DNA from: Sulfitobacter sp. HGT1
GTDB taxonomy: Bacteria; Pseudomonadota; Alphaproteobacteria; Rhodobacterales; Rhodobacteraceae
Assembly (NCBI RefSeq): GCF_013282155.1
Contig: NZ_BLWI01000012.1
Coordinates: 248,001-312,000 of the forward strand
Direction of reading: 5' to 3'
DNA: 64,000 bases
Shown here: positions 1-9,440 of the stretch, in pieces
Position numbering within the stretch: position 1 is the first letter of the stretch
Layout of the letters: each line of letters starts with the position of its first letter
Program-made: the position numbers and the translations under genes
The notes under the pieces: model-generated
Databases searched by the model: none
What the model was told of the DNA's origin: nothing
Seen by the model: the letters and a program-made list of their open reading frames with translations, nothing else

Positions 1-357
1 GGCATTCGTCGCCAGATCGACAATCCCATCTGCCGGCAACTGCGCCTCGAAGATATCCGCGATCAGTTCCGCTTCGGATACCAGGGACGCGCCCCGTTGG
101 ACCGCAAGGCTGTCGCGAGAGGAGTTGAGGTACAAGATACCCGCAACCAGAACATTCAACGCAATGAGGTTAAATGTAATGATTTTGCGCGTAAGCGGCG
201 ACCCCCGCAAAGAAAACAGCCCCCGACGTGCACGGTGACTACGCAATTCATCGGTCGCGGTTTTGTCCGGGGCGACCCAATCGTCGCCCAGCACAACATC
301 GCCGTCCCGAACATTGGTGGCCGTGTCTCGCACAAAATTCCTCTCGGCAATCGCCAT
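1..357 (-). CDS. chvG: Sensor histidine kinase ChvG, N-terminal part (cut by window edge)
   Basis: Only the first 119 codons lie in the window; the kinase core is beyond the left edge. The frame is open from the ATG at 357. A charged cytoplasmic leader of about 55 residues is followed by SPLTRKI and one hydrophobic membrane segment at about residues 59-77 (core FNLIALNVLVAGILYLN), then the start of a periplasmic sensor region. This arrangement is typical of ChvG/ExoS kinases of Alphaproteobacteria, which sense acid and envelope stress. The gene starts 8 bp after the chvI stop, so the pair is one operon, and the order pckA<>chvI-chvG is conserved in the order. The identification rests on the N-terminus and on this context. 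Confidence 0.85.
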   Translation of the reverse strand, partial: MAIAERNFVRDTATNVRDGDVVLGDDWVAPDKTATDELRSHRARRGLFSLRGSPLTRKIITFNLIALNVLVAGILYLNSSRDSLAVQRGASLVSEAELIADIFEAQLPADGIVDLATNA

Positions 358-365
358 GCTTCAGA

Positions 366-1067
366 TCAATCCTCGTTATATCTGTAGCCGATACCGTAAA
401 GCGTCTCAATCGCCGAGAACGAGTCGTCGGCGGTGCGCATCTTCTTGCGCAGGCGTTTGATGTGGCTATCGATGGTGCGGTCGTCGACGTAAACCTGATC
501 GTCATAGGCCACATCCATCAACTGATCGCGCGATTTCACAAATCCCGGACGCTGCGCCAAGGCCTGCAACAGCAGGAATTCGGTAACCGTCAAGGAAACG
601 TCGTTACCCTTCCAGCTGACCGCATGGCGAAGCGGGTCCATCCGCAGATCGCCGCGGTCGATAACCTTGGTCTCTTCGGTATCGCCGACTTCATTCGTCT
701 CAACGGCTTCCTGGCGACGCAGAAGCGCGCGGATGCGTTCAACTAACAGTCTTTGGCTAAAGGGTTTTTTGACATAGTCGTCGGCCCCCATGCGCAGACC
801 AAGCACCTCGTCGATCTCGTCATCTTTGGATGTCAGGAAAATCACCGGCATTGCCGTCTTCTGGCGCAACCGCTGCAACAAATCCATGCCATCCATCCGG
901 GGCATCTTGATATCCAGTACCGCCATGTCCGGAAGCTTCTTGTTGAAAGCGTCCAGCGCGGCCTGACCATCGTTATAGGTTTCTACCTCGAAACCTTCGG
1001 CTTCTAGAGTCATCGAAACTGACGTCAGGATATTCCTGTCGTCATCCACCAATGCAATTCTGGACAT
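366..1067 (-). CDS. chvI: Two-component response regulator ChvI
   Basis: OmpR/PhoB-type response regulator, 233 aa. The receiver domain (about residues 1-115) has the acidic pair in VDDD, phosphoacceptor D52 in [10 protein letters not shown], the switch threonine in FLTS and K101 in VKKPF. The winged-helix DNA-binding domain (about 135-230) has the recognition helix region [17 protein letters not shown]. The start was placed at the ATG at 1067 rather than the in-frame ATG at 1091, because AAGGAAA lies 6-8 bases before it and family members begin MSxIALVDDD. Partner of ChvG directly downstream. The family controls exopolysaccharide, envelope and acid-stress genes, and the divergent pckA is often co-regulated. 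Confidence 0.95.
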   Translation of the reverse strand: MSRIALVDDDRNILTSVSMTLEAEGFEVETYNDGQAALDAFNKKLPDMAVLDIKMPRMDGMDLLQRLRQKTAMPVIFLTSKDDEIDEVLGLRMGADDYVKKPFSQRLLVERIRALLRRQEAVETNEVGDTEETKVIDRGDLRMDPLRHAVSWKGNDVSLTVTEFLLLQALAQRPGFVKSRDQLMDVAYDDQVYVDDRTIDSHIKRLRKKMRTADDSFSAIETLYGIGYRYNED

Positions 1068-1424
1068 CGCCTGTTTCCTTATACTGCTCAATTATCATTT
1101 TTTCTTTTACTGATCATCAATTTGCAGCGCCGAATCAATCCCAAACTGCGAATCACCCCAGCTTCCGGCCCTAATTCCGCCATAATTTAGTTAGGAATGA
1201 CTAAATTGCCGCACTTGATGTGTCATAAATGCAAAACATGCCTTTGCGTAAACCCGCTCGTTTTGGCGGCCGGCTCACAAAGAAGGGGATGATGGCGCTA
1301 ACTGCGTCAAAGCCGCCTGTTCATATTGTAAATTGACGTGCTAAGAGGCCCCTACGGTCGATCAGACCAAGCATTTTGTGCACTAACTGGCGTCAAATCC
1401 CGACGCAGCTACAGGAGACATCAC
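1068..1424. other. Divergent intergenic region chvI / pckA
   Basis: This 357-bp gap between two divergent genes must hold both promoters. It is clearly richer in A and T than the flanking genes. I see no small gene. The one strong element is the perfect palindrome listed separately at 1184-1207. The pckA ribosome-binding site (ACAGGAGA) lies at 1411-1418. Confidence 0.6.
1184..1207. promoter_or_regulatory. Perfect 8-bp inverted repeat, candidate operator
   Basis: AATTTAGT, 8-bp spacer, ACTAAATT. The arms match perfectly and the arm centres lie 16 bp apart. The site sits inside the divergent chvI/pckA promoter region. It has no run of T and is too far from both genes to be a terminator, so a protein-binding site is more likely. 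The binding protein is unknown; ChvI itself usually binds direct repeats. Confidence 0.4.
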
Positions 1425-3023
1425 ATGACATTAGGCCGCGTAAATCCGCAATTCCGCCTCGAAGACCAAGGCATGAGCGGGCTAGGTAATGTCTATTACA
1501 ACATGATCGAACCTGCGCTGGTGGAAGCCGCGCTCAAGCGCGACGAGGGGACATTGGGCAAAGGTGGCGCGTTTCTGGTCACAACCGGAAAGTTCACAGG
1601 CCGGTCCCCCAAGGATAAACATGTCGTAAAAACCGACAGCGTTGCCGATACGATCTGGTGGGAAAACAACGCCGCAATGTCACCCGAAGGGTTTGACGCG
1701 TTGCACAAAGACATGCTGGCCCACATGCAGGGCCGCGATTACTTTGTGCAGGATCTGGTAGGCGGCGCTGACCCGAAACACGCAATCAACGTGCGGATGG
1801 TAACCGAGCTGGCCTGGCACGGCCTGTTTATCCGCCACATGCTGCGCCGCCCCGAGCGGGAGGCGCTGAACGACTTCATCGCTGACTTTACTGTCATCAA
1901 CTGCCCCAGTTTCTCGGCCGATCCCGCCAAGCATGACTGCCGGTCCGAAACCGTGATCGCGATGAACTTTGACAAAAAGCTGATCCTGATCGGCGGCACT
2001 GAATACGCGGGCGAAAACAAAAAATCCGTCTTTACCCTGCTGAACTATCTGTTGCCGGAAAAAGGCATCATGCCAATGCACTGCTCGGCCAACCACGCCA
2101 CAGGCAACCCGGTCGATACGGCTGTGTTCTTTGGTTTGTCGGGAACGGGCAAAACCACCCTTTCCGCCGACCCGGGCCGCACCCTGATCGGCGACGACGA
2201 ACACGGCTGGTCAAACAACGGCACGTTCAACTTTGAAGGGGGATGTTACGCCAAGACCATCAACCTGAGCCGTGAAGCAGAGCCCGAGATTTACGCCACG
2301 ACCGAAAAATTCGCCACCGTGATCGAAAACATGATCTTTGACGAAGAGACCAAAGAGCTCGACTTTGACGATGATTCACTGACCGCAAACATGCGCTGCG
2401 CCTATCCGCTGCACTATATCTCCAATGCATCGGCCAAGGCGACGGGCGGTCATCCCAAGAATATCATCATGCTGACCTGCGATGCATTCGGCGTCCTGCC
2501 CCCCATCGCACGGCTGACACCTGCACAGGCGATGTACCACTTCTTGTCCGGGTTCACCTCCAAAGTCGCGGGCACCGAGCGCGGCGTAACCGAGCCCGAG
2601 CCAACATTCTCCACCTGCTTTGGCGCACCGTTCATGCCCCGCCGCCCCGAGGTATATGGCAACCTGCTGCGCGAAAAAATCGCAACCCATGGCGCGACAT
2701 GCTGGCTGGTGAACACCGGCTGGACCGGCGGCGCTTATGGCACGGGCAGCCGTATGCCAATCAAGGCGACACGCGCGCTTTTGACAGCGGCCCTTGAGGG
2801 CGCGATGGCAGATGTAGAGTACCGCAAAGACGCGAATTTCGGCTTTCAGGTCCCCGTATCGGTGAACGGCGTTGCCGACATCTTGCTGGACCCACGTCGC
2901 ACATGGGACAACCCTGAGTCGTACGATCGCCAGGCCGCGAAGCTGGTCAAAATGTTCTCGGAGAACTTTGAACAATATATGCCTTACATCGACGAAGACG
3001 TGAAAGCCGCCGCAATCGGTTGA
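1425..3023 (+). CDS. pckA: Phosphoenolpyruvate carboxykinase (ATP)
   Basis: Converts oxaloacetate and ATP to phosphoenolpyruvate, CO2 and ADP, the first committed step of gluconeogenesis from organic acids. At 532 aa it has the normal length of the ATP-dependent family. Visible motifs are FTGRSPKDK near the N-terminus, the P-loop [13 protein letters not shown] at about residues 237-249, the kinase-2 stretch LIGDDEHGW, and [11 protein letters not shown]. The start at 1425 follows ACAGGAGA; an upstream in-frame ATG at 1338 would add 29 residues that do not belong to the family. A strong bidirectional terminator follows the stop. Confidence 0.98.
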   Translation: MTLGRVNPQFRLEDQGMSGLGNVYYNMIEPALVEAALKRDEGTLGKGGAFLVTTGKFTGRSPKDKHVVKTDSVADTIWWENNAAMSPEGFDALHKDMLAHMQGRDYFVQDLVGGADPKHAINVRMVTELAWHGLFIRHMLRRPEREALNDFIADFTVINCPSFSADPAKHDCRSETVIAMNFDKKLILIGGTEYAGENKKSVFTLLNYLLPEKGIMPMHCSANHATGNPVDTAVFFGLSGTGKTTLSADPGRTLIGDDEHGWSNNGTFNFEGGCYAKTINLSREAEPEIYATTEKFATVIENMIFDEETKELDFDDDSLTANMRCAYPLHYISNASAKATGGHPKNIIMLTCDAFGVLPPIARLTPAQAMYHFLSGFTSKVAGTERGVTEPEPTFSTCFGAPFMPRRPEVYGNLLREKIATHGATCWLVNTGWTGGAYGTGSRMPIKATRALLTAALEGAMADVEYRKDANFGFQVPVSVNGVADILLDPRRTWDNPESYDRQAAKLVKMFSENFEQYMPYIDEDVKAAAIG

Positions 3024-3042
3024 TCGTCAGGCGATGAGAAAC

Positions 3043-3076
3043 AAAAAAGAGCCGCAGATTTCTGCGGCTCTTTTTT
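3043..3076. terminator. Bidirectional Rho-independent terminator
   Basis: A GC-rich stem (GAGCCGCAGA with TCTGCGGCTC) is flanked by A6 on the left and T6 on the right, so it can end transcription from both sides. It sits between the convergent stops of pckA (3023) and the leftward gene ending at 3083. Confidence 0.9.
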
Positions 3077-3082
3077 GTTGGA

Positions 3083-3799
3083 TCAGGCGGCCAGTGCCTC
3101 GATTTCCTGCAACGGCATTTCTAACAAGAAGCGAATGTCTTCGTTGCTAAGATAACTGAGAAATCCTTCAAGCGGGGTATCATTTCCTTTACGATACCAG
3201 CGTAAACTTCCAGGCTCGTTATGCATATAGCCCATGCGCTCAGCAAAGCCCTTATACGCCACCGCCTTTGCCATGAAGCCAAATAGATAGTCCGGCTGCC
3301 AGCGATCCATTGCGACCATCATTCCATAGCGCGCCAAAACGGTAGAGAGGCCCGTACCACGATATCTATTCGCATCGCCGCCCATCCAGACTTCACCATG
3401 GTAGACGACCGTACCACGAATGCGGTGCGCCCCAGGGCCAGCACGATAACGCGACCGATCCAAGTCAAGGTCGGGTATTGCTGGTGGAAATTCACGAAAG
3501 CCCTGCAACATGTATTGGCTTAGCGCCCGCCCCTTCATTCTCAATGTCTTTGCGGCCTGCGTATGCATGAGGGTGCCAGTATCGTCCCGGGCGACCAGCC
3601 AGAACGCATTGCCCTCGTTCAAGTTGTGCAAAGTTGGATCAAAAGGTGCGCCAATCACCTGCTGGGGGCGCTCTTCCTCGAGGATTTTTGAATAGGCCTT
3701 AAAATCAGTTCCTACAGATACAGAAATACGGTTTTGAAGCAAAATGTCTTGGCTTGAGGCGAGAAAATGCGCGCCCTCATTCATCATTTGGATCGACAT
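3083..3799 (-). CDS. GNAT-like protein of unknown substrate
   Basis: A 238-aa soluble protein that I do not recognise as a named enzyme. The second half looks like a GNAT acyltransferase: the strand RIRGTVVYHGEVWM (about 126-139), then RYRGTGL (145-151), resembling the acyl-CoA pyrophosphate loop R/Q-x-x-G-x-G/A, a helix, and AYKGFAERMGY (181-191), a typical GNAT end motif. The start at 3799 has AAGGAA 7 bases upstream. The gene lies 45 bp downstream of an unusual LysR-type regulator on the same strand, so the two are probably one transcript. LuxI-type autoinducer synthase residues were looked for and not found. Function unknown. Confidence 0.55.
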   Translation of the reverse strand: MSIQMMNEGAHFLASSQDILLQNRISVSVGTDFKAYSKILEEERPQQVIGAPFDPTLHNLNEGNAFWLVARDDTGTLMHTQAAKTLRMKGRALSQYMLQGFREFPPAIPDLDLDRSRYRAGPGAHRIRGTVVYHGEVWMGGDANRYRGTGLSTVLARYGMMVAMDRWQPDYLFGFMAKAVAYKGFAERMGYMHNEPGSLRWYRKGNDTPLEGFLSYLSNEDIRFLLEMPLQEIEALAA

Positions 3800-3844
3800 A
3801 GCTGGTTCCTTTGCAGACTCATCTCTGCCAAGGTTAGCGCAATT

Positions 3845-4774
3845 TTATTTCTTCTGCTCGTATTTTGCTAAATTTGTGGAAAATGTCGAATTCACCTCCT
3901 GAGGGAAGTCATCCAAATCAATATTTTCGATACCGGATATATTCACGTTTCGATCGGGCTGAACGACAGCGATCAATGCAAATGATCCGTCAGGAAATCT
4001 ACCTGCCATCATAAGCCGTTTATAACTAATGGGAATTAATTCCCCATCTTCCTCTCTAGGAACAACGGTTGATATGTGGTCCAATCGAACACTGCGCGTA
4101 TGCAGCACCTCTGTGTAAGGCTGCTCTATCAGCGATGCAAAGTCCTCCCCTCCGGGCATTTTTCCGATTGACCGACCAATGCTGCTCCGCGCCTTGGTCA
4201 AACCAAACCATTTTACGTAGAATGATTCTTCGCCAAACTCCACGGAAATCCAGCCCGCTTGCGTCGGTCGGTACACGATGAAATATGGTCGCACATGCGC
4301 CATTGCTTCGTGTTCAAGATACCCGCCTGCTAAGGTCCAACCTCTCAAGGATTCTCGCAGAAGGGGCGCTTTGGAGTCGAAAATATCGCTAAGCGGATTT
4401 TGCTGCTGGTGGAAATACCATTCTTGTCCGACATTTTTTGAAACGCGCTGAAGGTGGCCGATTTGGGTTGTGCTTCCCTCCAGCCAGTTTCTTGATCTGG
4501 CAATCAAATCGCGAGCGTCTTCAAGCATTTCATTGCCTTCAGAGGTAATTTCGTACCTTCGGTCATTGACAATGAACAATTGACGACCCGTCAATTCCTC
4601 CAAAAGACTGATGTGCCGCCTGACTGTTTGGCGGGTACTTTCCAGCTGTAAAACCGCCTGACTGAGGTTGAGCGTATCAGCCAAGGTGACGAAGGACCGG
4701 ATCATTTCGTACAGCAAGGCAGGCGCTTTCACGCGCTGGCTTTCCGGAGCTGCGATTGTTGATTCTTTATTCAT
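3845..4774 (-). CDS. LysR-type regulator with an atypical C-terminal half
   Basis: 309 aa. Residues about 20-85 form a LysR-type winged helix: FVTLADTLNLSQAVLQLESTRQTVRRHISLLEELTG is followed by the wing (ITSEGNEMLEDARDLI) and the start of a linker helix. The rest does not show the usual periplasmic-binding-protein pattern of the LysR effector domain (no recognisable G(x)LRIG strand or repeated alpha/beta halves). It contains EHEAMAHVRPYFIVYRP and FYVKWFGL, which resemble a small-ligand-sensing or PAS-like fold, but that is a guess. A 17-bp palindrome lies just before the start. Probably regulates itself and the GNAT-like gene downstream. Confidence 0.7.
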   Translation of the reverse strand: MNKESTIAAPESQRVKAPALLYEMIRSFVTLADTLNLSQAVLQLESTRQTVRRHISLLEELTGRQLFIVNDRRYEITSEGNEMLEDARDLIARSRNWLEGSTTQIGHLQRVSKNVGQEWYFHQQQNPLSDIFDSKAPLLRESLRGWTLAGGYLEHEAMAHVRPYFIVYRPTQAGWISVEFGEESFYVKWFGLTKARSSIGRSIGKMPGGEDFASLIEQPYTEVLHTRSVRLDHISTVVPREEDGELIPISYKRLMMAGRFPDGSFALIAVVQPDRNVNISGIENIDLDDFPQEVNSTFSTNLAKYEQKK

Positions 4775-4790
4775 GATGGCTCTATGGTAA

Positions 4791-4807
4791 ATTAATAATA
4801 CGTTAAT
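4791..4807. promoter_or_regulatory. Candidate LysR box
   Basis: ATTAA, 7 bp, TTAAT, a perfect palindrome with the T-N11-A core expected for LysR-type regulators, 16 bp upstream of the leftward LysR-type start. Position and symmetry suit autoregulation. The sequence is AT-only in the arms, so chance occurrence is possible in this AT-rich gap. Confidence 0.35.
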
Positions 4808-4921
4808 GTCTTATAGATAACACATACAGGGTGAATTGATAACCACAAATTGAACGAAACTACCCAATTGATCGGAATACGAGTTCTAGCGATGAATAAG
4901 TAACGACAACCAGAGGTATTA

Positions 4922-5287
4922 GTGAATATGTCCCATCCCGTAGATGTCCACGTAGGAAAAAAGCTGAAGCAAATCCGCACCCTACGTCGCCTATCTCAGA
5001 CAGATGTTGCCAAGCAGCTTAATCTGTCTTTCCAGCAAATCCAAAAATATGAAATCGGATCAAACCGCGTTGCTGCCAGCCGTCTTTTTGAACTGTCTCT
5101 TATTTTAGACGTTGCACCATCGTACTTTTTCGAAGGTCTGCACGATAACACAAATGATGCGCCCAAAAGCGATCCGAGCGTTGAAATCGTAAGCGCATTG
5201 GCATCGATCAAGGATGACGCCGTCAAATCGCGTATCGTGACATTCATCGAAGACGTTTCCGGCGTCACCGTTGCGCGCCAAGGCTAG
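4922..5287 (+). CDS. XRE-family helix-turn-helix regulator
   Basis: 121 aa. The N-terminal Cro/cI-type domain (about residues 10-66) contains the core LSQTDVAKQLNLSFQQIQKYE followed by IGSNRVAASRLFELSLILDV. A short acidic C-terminal tail has no recognised effector domain. The GTG start at 4922 is 5 bases after AGAGG; the ATG two codons later is the alternative. Similar small XRE proteins are common in Rhodobacterales and usually lack a known target. Transcribed away from the LysR/GNAT pair and convergent with the permease downstream. Confidence 0.85.
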   Translation: MNMSHPVDVHVGKKLKQIRTLRRLSQTDVAKQLNLSFQQIQKYEIGSNRVAASRLFELSLILDVAPSYFFEGLHDNTNDAPKSDPSVEIVSALASIKDDAVKSRIVTFIEDVSGVTVARQG

Positions 5288-5291
5288 CGCG

Positions 5292-6059
5292 TCAGCCCAT
5301 CAGGCCCCGGCGCACCAAGTTCACGCCGGCAATTAAAAGAATGACAAGCGTCGCTTTGCGAAACGACGCCTGATCGATTCGATCCATGATCTGGCTGCCG
5401 AGCCACATTCCGGCAAGTGCAGGCACGATCATGGCGATTGAAAACGGGACGGTCTCGGACCGCAAGACGCCTGATCCGAAATGCGCAAACAACAGTGCAA
5501 CCGCGCCAAGCCCGTAAATAACCCCCTGAACCCGCATCTGATCTTGCTTTGCTGTGCCAAGCGCCGTCAGATATGCGACCGTTGGTGGCCCCCATACACC
5601 CGACACACCGCCCACAGCACCGGCAAAACCGCCGACAAGCACCTCAACCTTGGTTGATCGCTGCGCAAGCGTGAATGACCGCCCGCTGAGCTGCCAAAGG
5701 GCAAACAGCGTAATCGGCACCCCGATCACCAGTACCATCACCTGCGTTGGCAAAAAACGTACCATTTGTGCAGATAACACCAGCATTATTCCCCCGGATA
5801 TCAGGAACACCTTAAACATCCGTGTAGATGCCCAGGCCGCCTGCACCCCCTGCCGCAATGCCTGAAACAGGTTTGTGGCCACGGTCGGGAATATCAGCCC
5901 TGCCAACGCCAGCTCTGGCGGCAAAAAGAGGGTAAGACCGGAAATCAGGACCAAAGGCATCGCGAATCCCACGACCCCCTTAATAAACCCCGCCACAAGC
6001 GCGATACCAAAGGCAAATACCATCTGCTGCGGTGTCAGAAATGCAAAAAATATATCCAT
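5292..6059 (-). CDS. TauE/SafE family permease
   Basis: 255-aa integral membrane protein with about eight hydrophobic segments in two halves. Each half begins with a glycine- and proline-rich loop (GFIKGVVGFAMPLVLISG near the N-terminus and GGFAGAVGGVSGVWGPPTVAYL in the middle), the hallmark of the TauE/SafE (formerly DUF81) family. Members export small sulfur-containing or organic anions such as sulfite, sulfoacetate or lactate-derived acids. No neighbour indicates a substrate. The gene is convergent with the XRE regulator, with 4 bp between the stops. Confidence 0.85.
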   Translation of the reverse strand: MDIFFAFLTPQQMVFAFGIALVAGFIKGVVGFAMPLVLISGLTLFLPPELALAGLIFPTVATNLFQALRQGVQAAWASTRMFKVFLISGGIMLVLSAQMVRFLPTQVMVLVIGVPITLFALWQLSGRSFTLAQRSTKVEVLVGGFAGAVGGVSGVWGPPTVAYLTALGTAKQDQMRVQGVIYGLGAVALLFAHFGSGVLRSETVPFSIAMIVPALAGMWLGSQIMDRIDQASFRKATLVILLIAGVNLVRRGLMG

Positions 6060-6205
6060 AATGCTCTCATATCAGCTGTATTAGCGAACGCACGAAAAAT
6101 TCATCGCGCAATTTTCAACCAAATTGACGCATTGAAACGTATCTTTATTGTGCTGCACCTGCGAAAGGAGTATCCCCCTCGCAAGCTGGAAAAGGACTCT
6201 ATGAA

Positions 6206-7891
6206 ATGGCGCATGATGGACAAGACTTGATGATGGGCTCGCAGATCATACTCGATGACCTTCTTGAACTGACAGGCCAGGCATTGGCCCCCGTTGATGA
6301 AATTCTTGAACAAGCCAAAGCGTCCGTGCGCAAAATGGTATCCGTTGATGGACGTGTTTCAAACGCACTGGTCGAGGCGAACCAGACCGCTGCGCATGGC
6401 CTGGCATGGCTCGCGACATATGCGCAATCCCTGAACCAGATGCATCTCTGGGCAAAAAAACTGTCTGCTGACGGGCACTTCGGCGAAACCGAACAGTTGA
6501 TCCACCAGATCGCGTTCGGTGAATACCTGTGGCAGATCTTTGGCGGCATCCAGATGAACCAGGGCGAGATTCTGCGCCTTCAGGATATGGGCCTGGGCCA
6601 GGATGCACAGCGCGGCCTGATGAACCCGGCAATCCAGAAACTCACGCAAAACGGCAACACCCAAGCCGCCCGCACCCGCTTGGTCGATCTGATGCAGGAA
6701 CACTCGGCGAATATCATGGTCGGCCGCTCCGGTCTGGACGAAGAGCTCGAGATGATTCGCGAGCAGTTCCGCCGCTATGCCGTCGACAAAGTTGAACCCT
6801 TTGCCCATGAATGGCACCTCAAGGACGAACTGATCCCCATCGAAATCATCAACGAACTGGCCGAGATGGGCGTGTTCGGCCTCACCATTCCCGAAGAATA
6901 CGGCGGTTTCGGCCTGTCCAAAGCATCCATGTGTGTCGTGTCAGAAGAACTTTCGCGTGGCTATATCGGTGTCGGATCGCTCGCCACCCGCTCTGAAATC
7001 GCGGCTGAGCTGATCATCGCTGGCGGTACGGACGAACAAAAAGCCAAATGGCTGCCACGGATTTCCAGCGCTGAAACCCTGCCCACTGCCGTGTTCACCG
7101 AACCCAACACCGGCTCGGATCTTGGCTCCCTACGGACCCGTGCCGTTAAAGATGGCGAAAACTATACCATCACCGGAAACAAGACCTGGATCACCCACGC
7201 TGCGCGGACCCATGTGATGACGCTGCTGGCGCGCACTGACCCCGACACGACAGATTACAAAGGCCTGTCGATGTTTCTGGCCGAAAAAACGCCCGGCGAC
7301 GATGCCAACCCCTTCCCTACCGATGGCATGACCGGCGGCGAGATCGAAGTCTTGGGCTATCGCGGCATGAAAGAATATGAACTGGCATTCGACGGCTTTC
7401 AGGTAAAAGGCGAAAACCTGTTGGGCGGCGAGGAAGGCAAAGGCTTTAAACAGCTGATGGAAACCTTTGAATCGGCGCGCATCCAAACCGCTGCCCGTGC
7501 GATCGGCGTTGCCCAATCTGCGCTGGATATTGCCATGCAATACGCGATCGACCGCAAGCAGTTTGGCAAATCCCTGATCAACTTCCCTCGCGTTTCGTCG
7601 AAGCTGGCGATGATGGCGGTGGAAATCATGATCGCCCGTCAGCTGACCTATTTCTCGGCATTCGAAAAAGACGAAGGCCGCCGCTGTGACGTAGAAGCCG
7701 GCATGGCGAAACTGCTGGGCGCACGGGTTGCATGGGCCGCAGCCGATAACGGCTTGCAGATTCATGGCGGCAACGGTTTTGCTCTGGAATACAAGATCAG
7801 CCGCGTTCTGTGTGATGCGCGTATCCTGAATATCTTTGAAGGTGCTGCAGAAATTCAGGCGCAGGTCATCGCGCGTCGCCTGCTTGGTTAA
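6206..7891 (+). CDS. mcd: (2S)-methylsuccinyl-CoA dehydrogenase
   Basis: 561-aa flavoprotein of the acyl-CoA dehydrogenase family that oxidises methylsuccinyl-CoA to mesaconyl-CoA in the ethylmalonyl-CoA pathway, used to assimilate acetate. Ordinary acyl-CoA dehydrogenases are about 380-400 aa; this one has the roughly 150-residue helical N-terminal extension characteristic of Mcd. The catalytic core starts near residue 170 and shows FGLTIPEEYGGFGL, FTEPNTGSDLGS (about 296-307), KTWITHA, RKQFGKSL and QIHGGNGFALEY. The start has AAAAGGA about 8 bases upstream. The gene stands alone, as often in this order. An uncharacterised long acyl-CoA dehydrogenase is the alternative. Confidence 0.88.
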   Translation: MAHDGQDLMMGSQIILDDLLELTGQALAPVDEILEQAKASVRKMVSVDGRVSNALVEANQTAAHGLAWLATYAQSLNQMHLWAKKLSADGHFGETEQLIHQIAFGEYLWQIFGGIQMNQGEILRLQDMGLGQDAQRGLMNPAIQKLTQNGNTQAARTRLVDLMQEHSANIMVGRSGLDEELEMIREQFRRYAVDKVEPFAHEWHLKDELIPIEIINELAEMGVFGLTIPEEYGGFGLSKASMCVVSEELSRGYIGVGSLATRSEIAAELIIAGGTDEQKAKWLPRISSAETLPTAVFTEPNTGSDLGSLRTRAVKDGENYTITGNKTWITHAARTHVMTLLARTDPDTTDYKGLSMFLAEKTPGDDANPFPTDGMTGGEIEVLGYRGMKEYELAFDGFQVKGENLLGGEEGKGFKQLMETFESARIQTAARAIGVAQSALDIAMQYAIDRKQFGKSLINFPRVSSKLAMMAVEIMIARQLTYFSAFEKDEGRRCDVEAGMAKLLGARVAWAAADNGLQIHGGNGFALEYKISRVLCDARILNIFEGAAEIQAQVIARRLLG

Positions 7892-7946
7892 CCAATGGCT
7901 GCCCGATAGACTGTCGTATCGGGCAGCCACCCAACCGCGAATAGCC

Positions 7947-8342
7947 ATGTTTCGTACCGCAGCACTCGGCCTACCCTTTGCACTCCTCAGCGCCTGCGAG
8001 GGCGATCAAACCCTGCGCAGCTACGGGGCGGCTGACAAGACATGGCAGTTGGTCGAACTGAACGGCGCGGCCTTTCCAGACACCGCAACCCTCACATTTC
8101 CCGACAGAAACAAAATCGCGGGCCAAGGCCCCTGCAATCATTTCGCCGCGACCCTGAATGTTCCATATCCCTGGTTCGAGGTCACGGAACTGATCTCGAC
8201 CAAAATGACCTGCCCCGCCTTTGACCAGGAAACGCTGTTCTTTGACAGCCTGTCGGCGGCATCCCTGTCCGAAGTCCTTGGCAACACCCTGATCCTGTCA
8301 AACCCTGATGGGTTAACCATGGTCTTCAACGCTGCCGACTGA
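7947..8342 (+). CDS. META-domain lipoprotein
   Basis: 131 aa. A short signal peptide ends in a lipobox (LLSAC, Cys about residue 17), so the protein should be a lipid-anchored envelope protein. The rest matches the META/HslJ-like domain: TWQLVELNG, then [12 protein letters not shown] and [11 protein letters not shown], with the paired cysteines typical of the family. HslJ-like proteins are linked to heat or antibiotic tolerance, but function is not established here. The ATG at 7947 was chosen because the signal peptide begins there; the frame is open further upstream within mcd. Its 3' end overlaps the convergent recO by 17 bp. Confidence 0.8.
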   Translation: MFRTAALGLPFALLSACEGDQTLRSYGAADKTWQLVELNGAAFPDTATLTFPDRNKIAGQGPCNHFAATLNVPYPWFEVTELISTKMTCPAFDQETLFFDSLSAASLSEVLGNTLILSNPDGLTMVFNAAD

Positions 8343-9051
8343 ACGCGTCGATAAAACGCCCGCGCGCCTCCGGCAGGGGTTTGCCGCCCAGGTCGCGGGC
8401 AAGACGATGCTCCAGAAAATACCCTGTCGTCTTGAACCCCAACGCGATCTCGTCGTCTGTGGCCTCCCCCTCCCCCCGCAAAACCGGCGGCAGGGGCAAC
8501 ATCTTATCCGCCCATTCCCCTGCGCCTTCCTGCGTCACGGCCCTGCCCGACTTGGGCGACACAAACACCAGCCCCTCGGTCGCACCTGTTACGGCACAGG
8601 TCGCCAGATCCAGCCCGTAACCCAGCTCCTCAAGCAGGCTCAACTCCCATTGCAGATAGGCGAGCGGCCAGAGTTCCCCCTGATCCAGCAGATCCAGCAA
8701 TGCTTGCGTGCGGTGATACAAAGGCGGGTGTGGCTCGCGTTCCGGCAGGCAGAATGCCAACAATGCAGTGACGGTGTTCAGCCCCGCAAGGCTCAACCGG
8801 TCTTGCATGGCCGACACCGCGCGGCTGCGTACAGGCTCAACCGTAAATGCACCGATATGGTCTTCTAGCCGCGCGCGCCAGGCGACATCCAACTGGGCAC
8901 CGGGCTGCAAGATCGGTGCAATCTTACGACTGGTCCCGCCCCGCACAATCCCTGCATGACGTCCTTGGGTCGGGGTGAAAACCTCGATGATCGCCGAGGT
9001 TTCCCCATGTCGCCGCGCGCTCAGCAATATCCCCTGATCGCGCCACTCCAT
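8326..9051 (-). CDS. recO: DNA repair protein RecO
   Basis: 241 aa, normal length. RecO works with RecF and RecR to load RecA at single-strand gaps. The N-terminal OB fold starts [24 protein letters not shown], highly typical of the family, and is followed by the helical bundle. The zinc-ribbon cysteines seen in some RecO proteins are largely absent (one CAVTG remnant), as is common in Alphaproteobacteria. The start codon overlaps the stop of the DUF1491 gene by one base, and the gene ends the leftward folK-to-recO run. Confidence 0.94.
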   Translation of the reverse strand: MEWRDQGILLSARRHGETSAIIEVFTPTQGRHAGIVRGGTSRKIAPILQPGAQLDVAWRARLEDHIGAFTVEPVRSRAVSAMQDRLSLAGLNTVTALLAFCLPEREPHPPLYHRTQALLDLLDQGELWPLAYLQWELSLLEELGYGLDLATCAVTGATEGLVFVSPKSGRAVTQEGAGEWADKMLPLPPVLRGEGEATDDEIALGFKTTGYFLEHRLARDLGGKPLPEARGRFIDAFSRQR

Positions 9052-9380
9052 CAGCTCAGCCCCTCGTCAAATAACAAATGCCGCCCTTGCCGGTCCTCAA
9101 CTTCAATCACCCAAAGATCTGGGTCAAAACCGCGCTGCCTTCCAATTGACGCATCAACCTCGGCCTCAGCGCCGTGGGCCATCTCAACCCAGGCACGTTC
9201 GCCGGTCATCAGATCAAAGCTTCTGTGAAACAGCACAGCCTTGCCATCAAGCGTGGCAAGCTTCACCAAAACGGCACCGCCCGTGTCATCGCCATGTGCC
9301 ACAACAAACGCCGGAATATCATAGACCCGAAGCCGCGCCAAATAGGCGTCGACCCAGAAACGCGCCGTCAGCCGCGCCAT
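9051..9380 (-). CDS. DUF1491 family protein
   Basis: 109-aa soluble protein of unknown function, conserved almost only in Alphaproteobacteria and commonly found between era and recO as here. Recognisable stretches are [12 protein letters not shown] at the N-terminus, [13 protein letters not shown] in the middle and [16 protein letters not shown] near the C-terminus. No catalytic motif, signal peptide or membrane segment is visible. Translationally coupled to recO through a TGATG junction. Confidence 0.85.
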   Translation of the reverse strand: MARLTARFWVDAYLARLRVYDIPAFVVAHGDDTGGAVLVKLATLDGKAVLFHRSFDLMTGERAWVEMAHGAEAEVDASIGRQRGFDPDLWVIEVEDRQGRHLLFDEGLS

Positions 9381-9440
9381 GCGCCAGCCCCAATTCCAAA
9401 TGGAAAAAAATCCGCCCCGCAGGGCCGTTTAGCCCGGCAA

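Noticed and set aside
3083-3799. LuxI-type autoinducer synthase
   Set aside because: A GNAT-like protein next to a regulator suggested quorum sensing, but the conserved Arg/Phe/Trp and acidic residues of LuxI proteins are missing and the partner is LysR-type, not LuxR-type.
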